A stretch of 64,000 nt of DNA from Burkholderia sp. 4M9327F10 (lineage in GTDB: Bacteria > Pseudomonadota > Gammaproteobacteria > Burkholderiales > Burkholderiaceae): the NCBI RefSeq assembly GCF_005503145.1, contig NZ_SCNV01000018.1, positions 1-64,000 on the forward strand, in the 5' to 3' direction. Numbering within the stretch: the first letter of the stretch is position 1; every line of letters begins with the position of its first letter. The notes beneath the pieces were generated by a model. The model was not told the origin of the DNA. It did not search any database and saw nothing but the letters and a program-made list of their open reading frames with translations. Position numbers and translations under genes: made by a program. This document shows positions 44,115 through 53,156 of this stretch, one piece after another.

Positions 44115-44309
44115 TCACACATACGTTGCATGGTGAACCGGCGGTCGATGATGGTGCGGTAGCAGCATGTGCCGACAGCGGCGAACCAGATGTCCGCGAT
44201 ACCTGACGCGTTTGCACACGACACGCGGATGCGCTTCGGCCGCACTTGGGGCAAAAGACGCAACTGCAACCAATGCGCTCAACAAAACCAACGTCATGAA
44301 TTTCTGCAC
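44115..44309 (-). CDS. Small secreted basic His/Arg-rich peptide
   Basis: A 64-residue protein. GGAGGAG lies six bases before the GTG at 44309, giving MQKFMTLVLLSALVAVASFAPS, a clear signal peptide with likely cleavage after SAAEA. The short mature part is rich in His and Arg with two cysteines (VCKRVRYRGHLVRRCRH, then HHHRPPVHH). Similar tiny periplasmic proteins are common in Burkholderiaceae and have no known function; metal binding is a guess. Confidence 0.7.
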   Translation of the reverse strand: MQKFMTLVLLSALVAVASFAPSAAEAHPRVVCKRVRYRGHLVRRCRHMLLPHHHRPPVHHATYV

Positions 44310-44458
44310 GATAACTCCTCCATTCACGGAGGTGCGATTCTACCCGGCGGTATGAATGTGTTATCAGGCGCGCATGGGTCGGATGCGATAATGGCCGGTG
44401 GGCTGGGACGCCATTGTCCCAAAGACCGATAGCAGCGAAGACCATATACGAGGCATCC

Positions 44459-44650
44459 GTGGAATACCGCGTTTCCTATGAACACAGCCTTGCAAGCGAG
44501 CCAGCCAATTTCATTGCGCAGGTACCGTCGCAGTTAGTCACGGACGTTCCCGCGACGATACCGCGCGCGCTGTTGCCTGAGTTCATCGCTGATCTCATCC
44601 GGCAGCGGTCGCCACAGATTGGGCGAATCCGAAACTTGCGCATCCTTTAG
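44459..44650 (+). CDS. Possible small hypothetical protein
   Basis: A 63-codon frame starting at GTG 44459 with AGG five bases upstream. It encodes EYRVSYEHSLASEPANF and a C-terminal LPEFIADLIRQRSPQIGRI. The amino-acid composition looks plausible for a folded protein, but I recognise no relative. It could be chance. Confidence 0.3.
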   Translation: MEYRVSYEHSLASEPANFIAQVPSQLVTDVPATIPRALLPEFIADLIRQRSPQIGRIRNLRIL

Positions 44651-44826
44651 GCCACGAATCGGGCGACGTCTAAGTGAAATCAGATGATCCAGCGAGCCGG
44701 ACGGATCGCCGCCGACATCGAGCGGGTTTCACCCAGAATTGGCCATAGTGTTTCCTGCCCTTGAGGCTAGGGTAAGAAGTCAAGCATTGCCGTGGGCTCG
44801 TCGAAGCGCCGCGCTGAGGACTCGAT

Positions 44827-45084
44827 ATGACCCTGCTGAAAAGCCGCCTCGCGGCGACAGATTCAAAGCTCAAGGAAATCAAAGGCGCCAAACGGGCATC
44901 AGATAAAGTACGTCGTCAGCAGTACAAGCAGACAAAAGCGGATCGTGAACGGAAGGTGATCTTTGTCGGCGAAGCCGTCATGCGTCGTCTCGATCGTGGT
45001 GAATGGAACGAAGCCGACTTCCGGCAGATGATGGATGAGGCGCTATCTCGGCCCGCTGATCGTGCTCTCTTCGATCTCGACTGA
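44827..45084 (+). CDS. Mobilisation-protein-like small protein
   Basis: An 85-residue charged protein with a long N-terminal coiled coil (SRLAATDSKLKEIKGAKRAS) and a conserved tail, VGEAVMRRLDRGEWNEADFRQMMDEALSRPADRALFDLD when read continuously. It resembles small proteins that I recall being annotated as mobilisation proteins on integrative elements, which assist relaxosome formation. No relaxase gene is present in the window, so it may be a remnant or work with a helper element. GAGGAC lies upstream of the ATG. Confidence 0.65.
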   Translation: MTLLKSRLAATDSKLKEIKGAKRASDKVRRQQYKQTKADRERKVIFVGEAVMRRLDRGEWNEADFRQMMDEALSRPADRALFDLD

Positions 45085-45160
45085 TTTTTCTTTGTCCAAC
45101 CGGCAACGCAGCGACATTCCGAGGTGTTCCTCGAAGAGCTAATCGATATCCGAGCGCGCT

Positions 45161-45658
45161 ATGTTCTACCTGCACTGTACGACGAAGCTTCTTGACCGTC
45201 TGAAATCCGAAGTGGTCACCAGCGGCACCAGCACCACTTGCCTTGGAAGCTGGTACGCCACGGCTTTGCTATGGAAACCGCAGCTTGCGCTCTTCGTCAA
45301 CGAACGAACGCTTCTCCCGGTCCTGATGCCTTTAGCTCCGGCGTCCAGCACGGCAGCCAGATTCCCCCGCTTCCTAGCCCATGTCCTTGCCGCCCACGGT
45401 GTTCAGCCGCCGTTCATTGAGCGAGAGCTACCGGAAATGCAGGAAGTCCGATGCGCAAAGACGACAAATCGTAGTGTCGTCGGCATCATGACCCAGTTTT
45501 CCCATTTCGCTGAAGGCTATCGTGGTAGCGACGAAATGAATGACCTTGTAGCGTTGTCGATTAGGCTGGCGCGTATGCCTTGCAGTCCGCTGTACAAGGG
45601 GGCCGTGTTCCCGGACAAGGCGCTGCGCGAACTGGTCGGAGCTGGATCACTGCAATAG
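45161..45658 (+). CDS. DUF6933-family protein
   Basis: A 165-residue protein beginning MFYLHCTTKLLDRLK, with STTCLGSWYATALLWKPQLA and VNERTLLPVLMPL, the recurrent features of the DUF6933 family. Members are scattered among mobile elements and their role is unknown to me. It lies 76 bp after the mobilisation-like gene on the same strand. Confidence 0.75.
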   Translation: MFYLHCTTKLLDRLKSEVVTSGTSTTCLGSWYATALLWKPQLALFVNERTLLPVLMPLAPASSTAARFPRFLAHVLAAHGVQPPFIERELPEMQEVRCAKTTNRSVVGIMTQFSHFAEGYRGSDEMNDLVALSIRLARMPCSPLYKGAVFPDKALRELVGAGSLQ

Positions 45659-45798
45659 CGGCCTCGATATCTTTGTCCCCCGGCTTCTTCTTCCGAGGTC
45701 TCCGTCAGTTCGTATCGGTAGCGGCGAACCGCGTGCTTGCGATACCGAACGCAGTTGCTACCGGTTCCCATCAACCAGCGACCCCATCACCTGCTTCG

Positions 45799-45960
45799 TC
45801 AGAAATCTGGACGGCTAAACAAATCTCCCCCAGTCAGCGCGCGGTACCATCGCGCGTGGAACAGGTACACACGCTTACGGGCGCGCATCGCCCCCACGTA
45901 GAACAGCCGCCGCTCTTCTTCGACAGTTCCCGTGCGGAATGCACGGTGTAGCGGCAATCG
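45799..45960 (-). pseudogene. UvrD/Rep-type helicase C-terminal remnant
   Basis: In the minus-strand frame ending at the stop at 45799-45801, the DNA encodes RTGTVEEERRLFYVGAMRAR followed by KRVYLFHARWYRALTGG, the motif VI region of UvrD/Rep superfamily 1 helicases. The open stretch starts only after an in-frame stop at 45961, and nothing else of the helicase is present. It is the last 50 or so codons of a lost gene. Confidence 0.75.
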
Positions 45961-46234
45961 CTACGGCGTTCCTCGGTATGAGCCATCAGAAGATCGGCAT
46001 TGTTTGACGTACCGCGACGCAGATCGCGGCTGGGCCGTCGATCTGTTCCGGTCAAGAGCTTCAAGGTCTCCGCCGTCACGGCCACCAGCAAGCAGGCGAA
46101 GAACTTCGACTGACGCTCGAATTGCCCCGACCGTGGAAGGGTGGGGCAATGTGCATAGGCCGAAGCGGTAGTCGGGTACGCGTCTGACCGCGTGTTAGTC
46201 TGTTGTGCGGTGACAACCAAAACGGAAAGGGGCC

Positions 46235-46489
46235 ATGTACAGGATGTTCAATCCCATGAATGCTGGCGACGATGTAGGCGTTGACTTTGATCTTGAGGTC
46301 AACGGCGTCGTGCAGAAGTTCTGCGTCAGCAGTGAAGCCATCGAAGACCTGAGCAAAAGCGAAAAGCTGCACGGGAGGGAAATGATCGACGCATTCCAAG
46401 AATACGCCGACCGGATTTGCGAGGTCGCGCAGCGCAAACACGGTTCACCCAGTAACGGGCGAATCCTCCTGAAGACCTCGGACTTCTGA
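46235..46489 (+). CDS. DUF1488-like protein
   Basis: An 84-residue protein with a strong ribosome site (GGAAAGGGGCC before the ATG). It contains GVDFDLEVNGVVQKFCVSSEAIEDLS and a C-terminal LLKTSDF, the pattern of the small DUF1488 family seen in betaproteobacteria. The function is unknown. Confidence 0.75.
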   Translation: MYRMFNPMNAGDDVGVDFDLEVNGVVQKFCVSSEAIEDLSKSEKLHGREMIDAFQEYADRICEVAQRKHGSPSNGRILLKTSDF

Positions 46490-46916
46490 TCTGGTGCCCC
46501 GTTCGGTGACGCGATAGGGCTTTGTACCGGCGCTAAAGGTTTGCCCGTGTTGGCGAAGCGTGATACTGGGAGCGGGCGCGTAGTTACGAGTGTGCCCTCG
46601 CCATGCACGAGAATGCGCTTGCGTGTGCGCGGAACGTGATTTTCGAAATCGGTGCGGGGCGCACGGTACCGACGGCGTGGCATTTTGGTGAACGCAAGAG
46701 CGGTAAGCTGATCCGGATCAATCCGACTGGCTGGCACGTATTGGGTCATGATGCGATCGGCTTACAGGGCCGCTGCGCTGGACGTTCTCCAACGCATGGA
46801 TGCTGTCCTGCAAATTGGATGACGGGCGAACGGTCGGTTTTTTCTTTCTTCCACACGATGCGGCTACATTCAGTCGTGCGGCGCAATGCAGCCGAGTGTG
46901 GACAGGACGCGTTCGC
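46490..46916. other. Stretch without a supported gene
   Basis: A plus-strand frame from 46603 starts with about fifty residues that look protein-like (ALACARNVIFEIGAGRTVP, then WHFGERKSGKLIRINPTGW) but then becomes cysteine- and serine-rich and overlaps the end of the next gene. It might be the start of a decayed gene. I do not call it. Confidence 0.35.
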
Positions 46917-47705
46917 TCATGGGGCATACTCCTCAAGCACGCGATCCTGCAATGACACAAACTGGACGTGGTTTCGCTCCTCGAGCGCGACGTAGCCAGG
47001 TGATGAGGCAACAATAAACCCACGTGCGATGAGCTGCTGCTTTGCATCGCGCACTTCCATGCAAACATGCTCAGCGTCGGATTTGAATTTTGCGCAAACG
47101 CCAGCAAAATGTTTCTGCTCATCATTGAACTGAAGTTGCACGGCGGAACGCGCTATCAGTGCTGGTATCGACGCATAGATGACGACGGCAAGGCAAACGG
47201 TGAGAAAGAACGCAAACGCGCCGAGAGTGCTCATACTCGCCAGTGCTATTGCCTTTGTCTGCCGATGATCCCGAAGCAGCCTGACTGACTTGCGGGGTCG
47301 AGTGACAACCGTCCAACGCTGGGACACTGCCCGGATTCCCCTTTCAAGTAATCCGAAAATAAAAAACAGCACAAAGACATACACAGCCATCCCGACTGCT
47401 AACGCGACTGCCGCACCGAACAATGACGGCACGTTTGAGTGCGTGTCGTTTCCTAACACCCGGGCAACGACGCTGAAGAGAGCATCGCCCCCGTATACGA
47501 AGTAGTCCGTCGTCGACTTCGGAAATAGACCTGCGTCCAGATGGTGATGCCCGTAGTAAAGCTCGAGATACACGAACCCGCACTGGAAAACAGCGCACAC
47601 GAAGAGAAACCCCGTAAGGTTGAGCGCAAATATGCGAGCCGTCGTAAGCTTAAAGCCAGTGGTCTTGCCAGTTTCATCTGCAACGTCGGGTGTCGACATG
47701 TCCAT
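46917..47705 (-). CDS. Membrane protein of unknown function
   Basis: A 262-residue protein with three or four hydrophobic segments (ALNLTGFLFVCAVFQCGFVY, LFGAAVALAVGMAVYVFVLF, GAFAFFLTVCLAVVIYASIP) and a C-terminal soluble part after residue 190. AAGGAAG lies five bases before the ATG at 47705. It shares its strand with the Rep II/X gene upstream. In filamentous phages a membrane-bound Zot-like ATPase often accompanies Rep, but no Walker motif is visible here, so this is not Zot. Confidence 0.65.
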   Translation of the reverse strand: MDMSTPDVADETGKTTGFKLTTARIFALNLTGFLFVCAVFQCGFVYLELYYGHHHLDAGLFPKSTTDYFVYGGDALFSVVARVLGNDTHSNVPSLFGAAVALAVGMAVYVFVLFFIFGLLERGIRAVSQRWTVVTRPRKSVRLLRDHRQTKAIALASMSTLGAFAFFLTVCLAVVIYASIPALIARSAVQLQFNDEQKHFAGVCAKFKSDAEHVCMEVRDAKQQLIARGFIVASSPGYVALEERNHVQFVSLQDRVLEEYAP

Positions 47706-47968
47706 GTTTCTTCCTTGCAATGCCAGTTGATTTCGATCTGCATCACCGTAGCGGCCGGAAGTTTGGCAGTTGGAGCCGATTGCTGCAAGCCGTTGAAAGG
47801 AGCCGTTGTTGCCTGAACAACGATTGCTTTAGCGAACTCAGACTGGCAGTTTCAATTCGACAACGACATCTGGTTGGCCTGCCGGTTCAATGCCTGCGAT
47901 CACGGACACGGCATGGCACTGATACCCGAAGAGCACGAGCGGGAAATCCCGCTCGTGCTCCGCATTGA

Positions 47969-49033
47969 TCACTGCTGGGTGTCGAGCCCGAACGCGCACG
48001 CCGGATACCGATGCGCCCATTTCGGAAACTCGGGGCGGAGATTTTCACGAGACAGGATGCTGGCAACAGGTAACGCAGTCTCCATTGGCACATCGTCCAC
48101 GATGTCAATCCCCGTCATTGTCCGTATCCTCGATCGAAGGCGAGCCAAGGACGACGCCGGATAGATTGTGCGGAGTTCACGACCACTGGCCCATAGTTCG
48201 AGCGCGTGCCGTAGAGGCCGATCGAGGACCCGGTTGATGACCGGCCGTAACGTATTTAGCGGCACGTGAGAATCGAACCGAAGCTTTTCTATCTCTTGCC
48301 AGTAAACGTCGTCGACTATTTCCCGCATCCATGCCGAACCACGCGTGAGGCCGTTGCGCGTCAAATATTCCTTCGGCACCTTCAGCTCTGCACGGATGCT
48401 TTTTCTGGCGACCGTTGTCAGCCCCACCCACACTTTAGCGGCATCAGCTTCGCCGACAACTGCTTGCAGATGGCGAAAAGCGTGCGTACGGCGATCAGTC
48501 AATTCCTGCGCCTTGTCGTACATCACCAGTACAGGCCCGTTCTGATGTTTGCCCAGACGTATGCCGGTTCCCTCATTCAGGCAACCAGGCCGAAACTCCC
48601 ACGACGTGTTGCGCAATATGTGCCGATAAAACTGCTTCTGCTCCATACCATCCGGTAAGCCAAAACGCTGAGTGATGTGAATTTCAGAAAGATCGAACTC
48701 ACCGCCAAACCACGCTGCGCGCTGCTCGTCGGTGTATGTGATCTTGAGTACGTCCAGCACAGCGCAGATCAGCGTGCCGCCCAGCAGGCAGACATCGTTC
48801 GATCCGAACGAATTGTGCCCCTGCAACGGTTTGAGGGGGCAACCGCGAATTTGAATCGCTGTACCGGCGTGCAGGGACATTACGTCGATAAACGCACCAC
48901 GAGGCTGCAGCATGACTTTTTTGCTGAAACGGGAGAAGACGGGGGCGGCATCTGAATTCTCATACCGCTTGCCCCGTTCGTTGCCGAACTGTTCGTGCGG
49001 GTGAATAATAGTTACATCCAATAGATCAATCAT
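47969..49033 (-). CDS. Phage/plasmid replication protein, II/X family
   Basis: A 354-residue protein resembling the rolling-circle initiators of filamentous phages. It begins MIDLLDVTIIHPH and contains DLSEIHITQRFGLPDG, the repeated VLVMYDKAQEL segment (the K-x-YDK-x-x-E element) and IRAELKVPKEYLTR, in the order expected for the gene II/X family. Such enzymes nick one strand at the origin. An AT-rich tract (49034-49140) directly upstream could hold the promoter or origin. In an integrative element it would let the excised circle replicate. Confidence 0.78.
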   Translation of the reverse strand: MIDLLDVTIIHPHEQFGNERGKRYENSDAAPVFSRFSKKVMLQPRGAFIDVMSLHAGTAIQIRGCPLKPLQGHNSFGSNDVCLLGGTLICAVLDVLKITYTDEQRAAWFGGEFDLSEIHITQRFGLPDGMEQKQFYRHILRNTSWEFRPGCLNEGTGIRLGKHQNGPVLVMYDKAQELTDRRTHAFRHLQAVVGEADAAKVWVGLTTVARKSIRAELKVPKEYLTRNGLTRGSAWMREIVDDVYWQEIEKLRFDSHVPLNTLRPVINRVLDRPLRHALELWASGRELRTIYPASSLARLRSRIRTMTGIDIVDDVPMETALPVASILSRENLRPEFPKWAHRYPACAFGLDTQQ

Positions 49034-49229
49034 TCGTTTACCTAATCAATATTTATAGATTCGTTTCTGCTGTAGACATCACTATTTACAGGATTGGGAA
49101 TCTCAATATGAGAGGGAGTAGATTAGTATCCCCAGCTGGTAAGCAACAGTCGCCAGACAATGCGTTTCTTTGCGCCAGTTGGAACGCCCGGATAAATGAA
49201 GATAGTGGTACACATGCTCGGCTTTCGTA

Positions 49230-49490
49230 TTAGGTCATGCATGCGCATGCGCTGCAGGTATGCAACAGATCGGCGTCAGGCTGCAACAGTTCGATCTTTG
49301 TCTGCCAGACCGGGCCGTACTGCATTGAGCGTGGCGTGATCAGGAAACGCTCATCTTCTCGAAGTGCTGACGGGATTGATGGGAGCGGATCGTCGATCCA
49401 ATAGCGCAACCGGTCGCAGGTGAGGATCACACCGTCAACGAGGTTCAGCGCGTCCCGGATTTTCCGGGGGAGGCGGGATGGGGGTGACAT
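49230..49490 (-). CDS. Small hypothetical protein
   Basis: An 86-residue frame, starting MSPPSRLPRKIRDALNLVDG and ending in a cysteine-rich tail. It lies between the 454-residue unknown and the Rep gene, on the same strand as both. The ribosome site is weak. The composition looks protein-like, but I recognise no family. Confidence 0.45.
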   Translation of the reverse strand: MSPPSRLPRKIRDALNLVDGVILTCDRLRYWIDDPLPSIPSALREDERFLITPRSMQYGPVWQTKIELLQPDADLLHTCSACACMT

Positions 49491-49690
49491 GGTTAGTTTC
49501 CAGTGCTCCCTACTGCGCCGGGTGGTGTCGGGGCGGGAGCGTTCGGTTTGTCGTGGAAGGGATTGCTGAAGCGCGGCTGTCTGGTCAGACAGCCGCACTG
49601 CGCACCAGGCTTTACAACATTTTTCGGCGGGCGCTCATTGCGGTTGTTGCGCGATCCTGCGGCCTACGGCGGGGGCCGCAATGGGTGCCA

Positions 49691-51055
49691 CTAAGCAACG
49701 CGATTGCGCCGCTCGTTCGGAGGAAGCCGAGCGTCCAGCGAGTCTGCGTTCGCGCCAGCCGACTTGGCGGGTTGCTGGCAGTGCTGGCCTGCGGTCATTG
49801 CGCTTTTGGGCATGTCGTGGCCAGAAAGCGCAATGGACGCATTTGCTTCCGACGGCTTGCGCGGCGGCGCAGACTGACCGCCGTCAGATGTTGCAGCTTC
49901 CTCCACGACGTGCCCCAAGTCCTGAGGCATGGAAGGGGCCAAGTCCTGCGTCTTGTCGGTGCTGCCAACGACTACATCCTTGCCCCCGGACTTACGCGTC
50001 CACAGGATGTCGAGGTTGTAATCGGTCGCCCAGCGGTCATGCCAGCCCGTAGGCGGAGAAACGCCCACTGCATTCTTCGGCGAAATCATCGGGGGGGCAA
50101 CGCCGCGCGAGATGTTCGACGGGGAGATGTCGATGACCTGCCCGATCTTTGCGAGCGACACTTTCTCTTTGTGCAGGTGGGCGTGGCGCAACACATACCA
50201 CGCCAGCCGGATGATCGCGCGCTCCGCGATGAACGGCTCCGGGCGGTAGGTGTAAGCGCCGTCCGGGTCGAGGAACCCTTCGACCATCACGCGACCGATA
50301 CCTTGCGGATGCCAGTTCGCCAAGGTCACATTGGTCAGCACGAGTGCGATCTGCGCACGCGGCCCCGGCTCACATTTGCCAGCCTCCACGAAGACCTGGC
50401 AATGCTCGCGAAGCCAGGTCACATCTTGCTTCCTCGTGTGAAGAATGAAGATGACAATCAGCGCACCGAGCTTATGCGCCTCCGCGTTGAGCTGGGCCAG
50501 TGCCGCGATCACGTCGTCACGCGTCAAGTCCTTGTATTCGACCTGAGCGAAAATGCATGCGCCCGGTTTCAGGCGGCCTATCGCAATGTGGGCACCCTCT
50601 GGCGCGAGAATATGGAAGCGGGTGCAGCGGTCGATCTGCTCTATCAGCAGCTTCTTCGCCCGAATGGCCTTGGCCGCGTATGCCATCACCGGTTTCGCCT
50701 TGTTCGAGCCGGACGCGTACAGAAAGGTAATGGTGGAGACAGGGTTGACCGGCTGGTCGGCGATAACCTGATTTTCGAGGATGCCGCTCGCGACGGCGGC
50801 CTCGGTAGCCGCGAAGTTCGTCGGATCACTGCACGTCACGATCGCGACGCCTGTCCGCGGCTCTACGGCGGTGAGGAATGCCTTCTTTATCGCTTGCGCG
50901 ATTTCGGGCGCCTCGAGCACGGGGCCGTCGTCGGCCGCGGTCAATCCGGGACCAGTTGCCGCCGACACATGATCGGCGGGCGCGGTTGTCGAGGGCGTAT
51001 TGTTGCCGGGCGCCTCATCGGCCGACGGCGGCAACGGCTTTTGCGGCTGCTCCAT
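49691..51055 (-). CDS. Unrecognised 454-residue protein with RecA/RepA-like core lacking a P-loop
   Basis: The N-terminal 50 residues and the last 100 are Pro/Ala/Ser-rich and probably disordered. The middle (about 55-260) alternates strands and helices (GVAIVTCSDP, GRLKPGACIFAQVEYKDL, LGALIVIFILHTRKQDVTWLREHCQVFVEAG), which reads like a RecA- or RepA-type ATPase core. However, no GxxxxGK[ST] motif is visible, so nucleotide binding may be lost. A helix-turn-helix candidate (VSLAKIGQVIDISPSNISRGV) lies near 300. It overlaps the alpA stop by one base, so the two are co-translated. A role in replication or control of the island is inferred from position. Confidence 0.7.
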   Translation of the reverse strand: MEQPQKPLPPSADEAPGNNTPSTTAPADHVSAATGPGLTAADDGPVLEAPEIAQAIKKAFLTAVEPRTGVAIVTCSDPTNFAATEAAVASGILENQVIADQPVNPVSTITFLYASGSNKAKPVMAYAAKAIRAKKLLIEQIDRCTRFHILAPEGAHIAIGRLKPGACIFAQVEYKDLTRDDVIAALAQLNAEAHKLGALIVIFILHTRKQDVTWLREHCQVFVEAGKCEPGPRAQIALVLTNVTLANWHPQGIGRVMVEGFLDPDGAYTYRPEPFIAERAIIRLAWYVLRHAHLHKEKVSLAKIGQVIDISPSNISRGVAPPMISPKNAVGVSPPTGWHDRWATDYNLDILWTRKSGGKDVVVGSTDKTQDLAPSMPQDLGHVVEEAATSDGGQSAPPRKPSEANASIALSGHDMPKSAMTAGQHCQQPAKSAGANADSLDARLPPNERRNRVA

Positions 51056-51408
51056 TATTTAGCCTCCTTCGATGCGAGGAAAGCCGCAATGGTCGACTCG
51101 GGCCAGATGCGGATGCGCGCGGTAATGCGCAACGGCACGAGTTCGCCCGATTTTACGAGTTTGTACAGGGTCGTCCTGCCGATGTTGAGCATCTGGCAGA
51201 CTTCATCCGCGAGATAATTGCGCTGGACAGCGGGCGCGGTTGCGTTACGCGTGTTGGAGTGGATGTGCGCCGCGACCGGCGTGTCGGATTCGACGTGCTG
51301 GCAAGCCGCTGCCTGCGAGCGCGGCGGCGAAACAGCAATGGCCGCAGAGCTTCCCGAGAGGGCCGCGCTCACTGGCGATGGGATGGGGTTCTTATGACGT
51401 GAGTTCAT
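51055..51408 (-). CDS. alpA: AlpA/excisionase-type helix-turn-helix regulator
   Basis: A protein of about 117 residues. The C-terminal 60 residues form an AlpA/HTH_17 module: NYLADEVCQMLNIGRTTLYK, LVKSGELVPLRI, and IRIWPESTIAAFLASKE. The N-terminal half is low-complexity and likely unstructured. AlpA-type proteins act as excisionases or activators of integrase in P4-like islands. It lies upstream of the 454-residue gene with a one-base overlap and 0.4 kb from the integrase. The start is uncertain: 51408 is chosen, and 51447 is possible. Confidence 0.82.
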   Translation of the reverse strand: MNSRHKNPIPSPVSAALSGSSAAIAVSPPRSQAAACQHVESDTPVAAHIHSNTRNATAPAVQRNYLADEVCQMLNIGRTTLYKLVKSGELVPLRITARIRIWPESTIAAFLASKEAK

Positions 51409-51803
51409 TTGTGCGCTGGCATTGGGTTGGCATGAATTTATGCGCAACGTCCAGACGCAGAAGGGCTTACCCTATCTGTTTCACACGCTTGTGCAGATTT
51501 GCAAAGCGTGTGGCGCTGGACGCGCAAACATAAACAGATACAGGCAAACCCCACTCACCATGTGTGGCGGGCGTTCAACTGTCGGCCCCTCGGCGGAAGA
51601 CGACTCCGATTCGGTTGATTGGCCTATTCGCAGATTATCGGTGGTCGATTTCCCGGCTCCAGGCGGCTTACGGCTCCGATCCCAGAACACTTTGGTAGTC
51701 GACCTGCCGGTCCACGAGTTGCTACTTTAGCAGACATATTGTTCTCGTGAGTCTTCGTAGCTTTTTAGATTCACCTAAATTCCCTTGAACTCCCGCGACG
51801 CAC
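51409..51803. other. Regulatory/intergenic stretch between integrase and alpA
   Basis: No supported gene is seen here. The alpA promoter must lie in this stretch. The end next to the integrase stop is AT-richer (GCAGACATATTGTTCTCGTG, then TTTTTAGATTCACC). No clear hairpin is visible. Confidence 0.4.
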
Positions 51804-52991
51804 TCAAGCGCAGAAATTTGCCCAATCTTGCATCAATGCCGCCCGCTTTACGAACAGGTCGCCACGGGCATACGCCGCTTCGGCTTTGTCCTTGATGCCG
51901 TGCGCCAAAGCAGCCTCACAGACTTCGCGCGGATAGTGGGTCGTTTCGCCCGCCCAGTCGCGGAACGTCGAGCGGAAACCGTGGACCGTGATGTCCTCGC
52001 GCTTCATGCGTTCCAGCAGTTGCAGCATTGCCATGTTGGACAGCGGGCTTTTATCACGCCTACCCGGGAAGATGTAATCACCCCGCTTCACTTCCTGCTG
52101 CGCCTTGACGAGAGCGATTGCTCGGGCGGGCAGCGGAACGCGATGCTCCTTTCTCATCTTCATGCGCTCGGCAGGGATGGTCCACACGCCCTCGTCCAGA
52201 TCGAACTCGGACCATGTGGCACCAATCACTTCATTCGTTCGGGTCGCAGTCAGAATAAGAACCTCAAGGGCGCGTGCGGCGGTACCTTCCTGCGCGCGCA
52301 GCTTTATCATGAACGCGGACAGGTCGGCATACGGCAGGGCCGGATGATGCGTCACTTTCTGGACGCGGGAACGTTTCGGTAACAACGTGTCCAGGTGGCC
52401 CTTCAGGCGTGCCGGATTCTCCCCGGAGCGGTAACCGCGAACAGTCGCCCAGTCGAGTACCGACTCGATCCGGCCGCGAAGGCGCGAGGCTGTTTCCGTT
52501 TTTGTCGTCCAGATCGGTTCCAACACCTTCATGACGAGCGTGGTGTCGATGGCGGCGACGGAGCGCGAATCGAAGACCGGGTAAGCATAGGTGGTCAGCG
52601 TATTGGTCCACTGCTCGGCGTGCTTGATGTTTTTCCACCCGGTCCGGTGCGCGTCGATATACTTCTCGGCACAGTGCTGGAAGCTTATCTCGTCGGCTGC
52701 GGCGGTTGTATCTGCCTTACGCTTGGCTTCGCGGGAGTCAATAGGGTCGATTCCGTCGAGCAGAAGACGGCGGCAGTCAAGGGCACGTGTTCGGGCTTCT
52801 GCCAAACCGATAGTGTGAACGGGACCAAGTCCCATGCCTCGCGGTTTACCCTTGAGCATGTAACGGAAGAGCCACGACTTGGCACCGGCGGACGTGATCT
52901 GGAGATAAAGGTTGCCGCCGTCGGCATACAGCCCCGGTTTGGTTGTCTTGGCGACCGCTAGTTGGCTAAGTTTGTTTATGGCTCTTGGCAT
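51804..52991 (-). CDS. int: Tyrosine-type integrase (P4 family, DUF4102 N-terminus)
   Basis: A 395-residue integrase with an N-terminal arm-binding DUF4102-like domain (GLYADGGNLYLQITSAGAKSW). The catalytic set is complete: Arg251 (TATRTNEV), His337 and Arg340 (HGFRSTFRDWAGE), His364 (ALAHG) and the nucleophile Tyr374 (AEAAYARGD). It should catalyse recombination between the 19-bp repeats at 25377 and 53157. Its start is 165 bp from attR and it reads into the island, away from the tRNA gene at the other end. That is less usual for P4-type integrases, which commonly sit beside the tRNA. Confidence 0.95.
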   Translation of the reverse strand: MPRAINKLSQLAVAKTTKPGLYADGGNLYLQITSAGAKSWLFRYMLKGKPRGMGLGPVHTIGLAEARTRALDCRRLLLDGIDPIDSREAKRKADTTAAADEISFQHCAEKYIDAHRTGWKNIKHAEQWTNTLTTYAYPVFDSRSVAAIDTTLVMKVLEPIWTTKTETASRLRGRIESVLDWATVRGYRSGENPARLKGHLDTLLPKRSRVQKVTHHPALPYADLSAFMIKLRAQEGTAARALEVLILTATRTNEVIGATWSEFDLDEGVWTIPAERMKMRKEHRVPLPARAIALVKAQQEVKRGDYIFPGRRDKSPLSNMAMLQLLERMKREDITVHGFRSTFRDWAGETTHYPREVCEAALAHGIKDKAEAAYARGDLFVKRAALMQDWANFCA

Positions 52992-53156
52992 TTTGACTAC
53001 AAAATGACTATCAAATTAAAGTCTGATTGTACCCAAGTTCATCCGAGTTCAAGTGACGGCAAACACCGGGATATCGGTCGGCAAGCCAATGCTGGCAAGG
53101 GATGTCGCGAATTCTAGTGATCACCGATGAACATCGATGCATTCAATCTTGACGGA

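Noticed and set aside
46603..46995. 130-codon frame between the DUF1488-like and membrane protein genes
   Set aside because: Only the first 50 residues look coding; the rest is compositionally odd and overlaps the neighbouring gene.
46917..47705. Zot-like phage assembly ATPase partner of Rep II/X
   Set aside because: It has hydrophobic segments but no Walker A or B motif, so it is only a membrane protein of unknown role.
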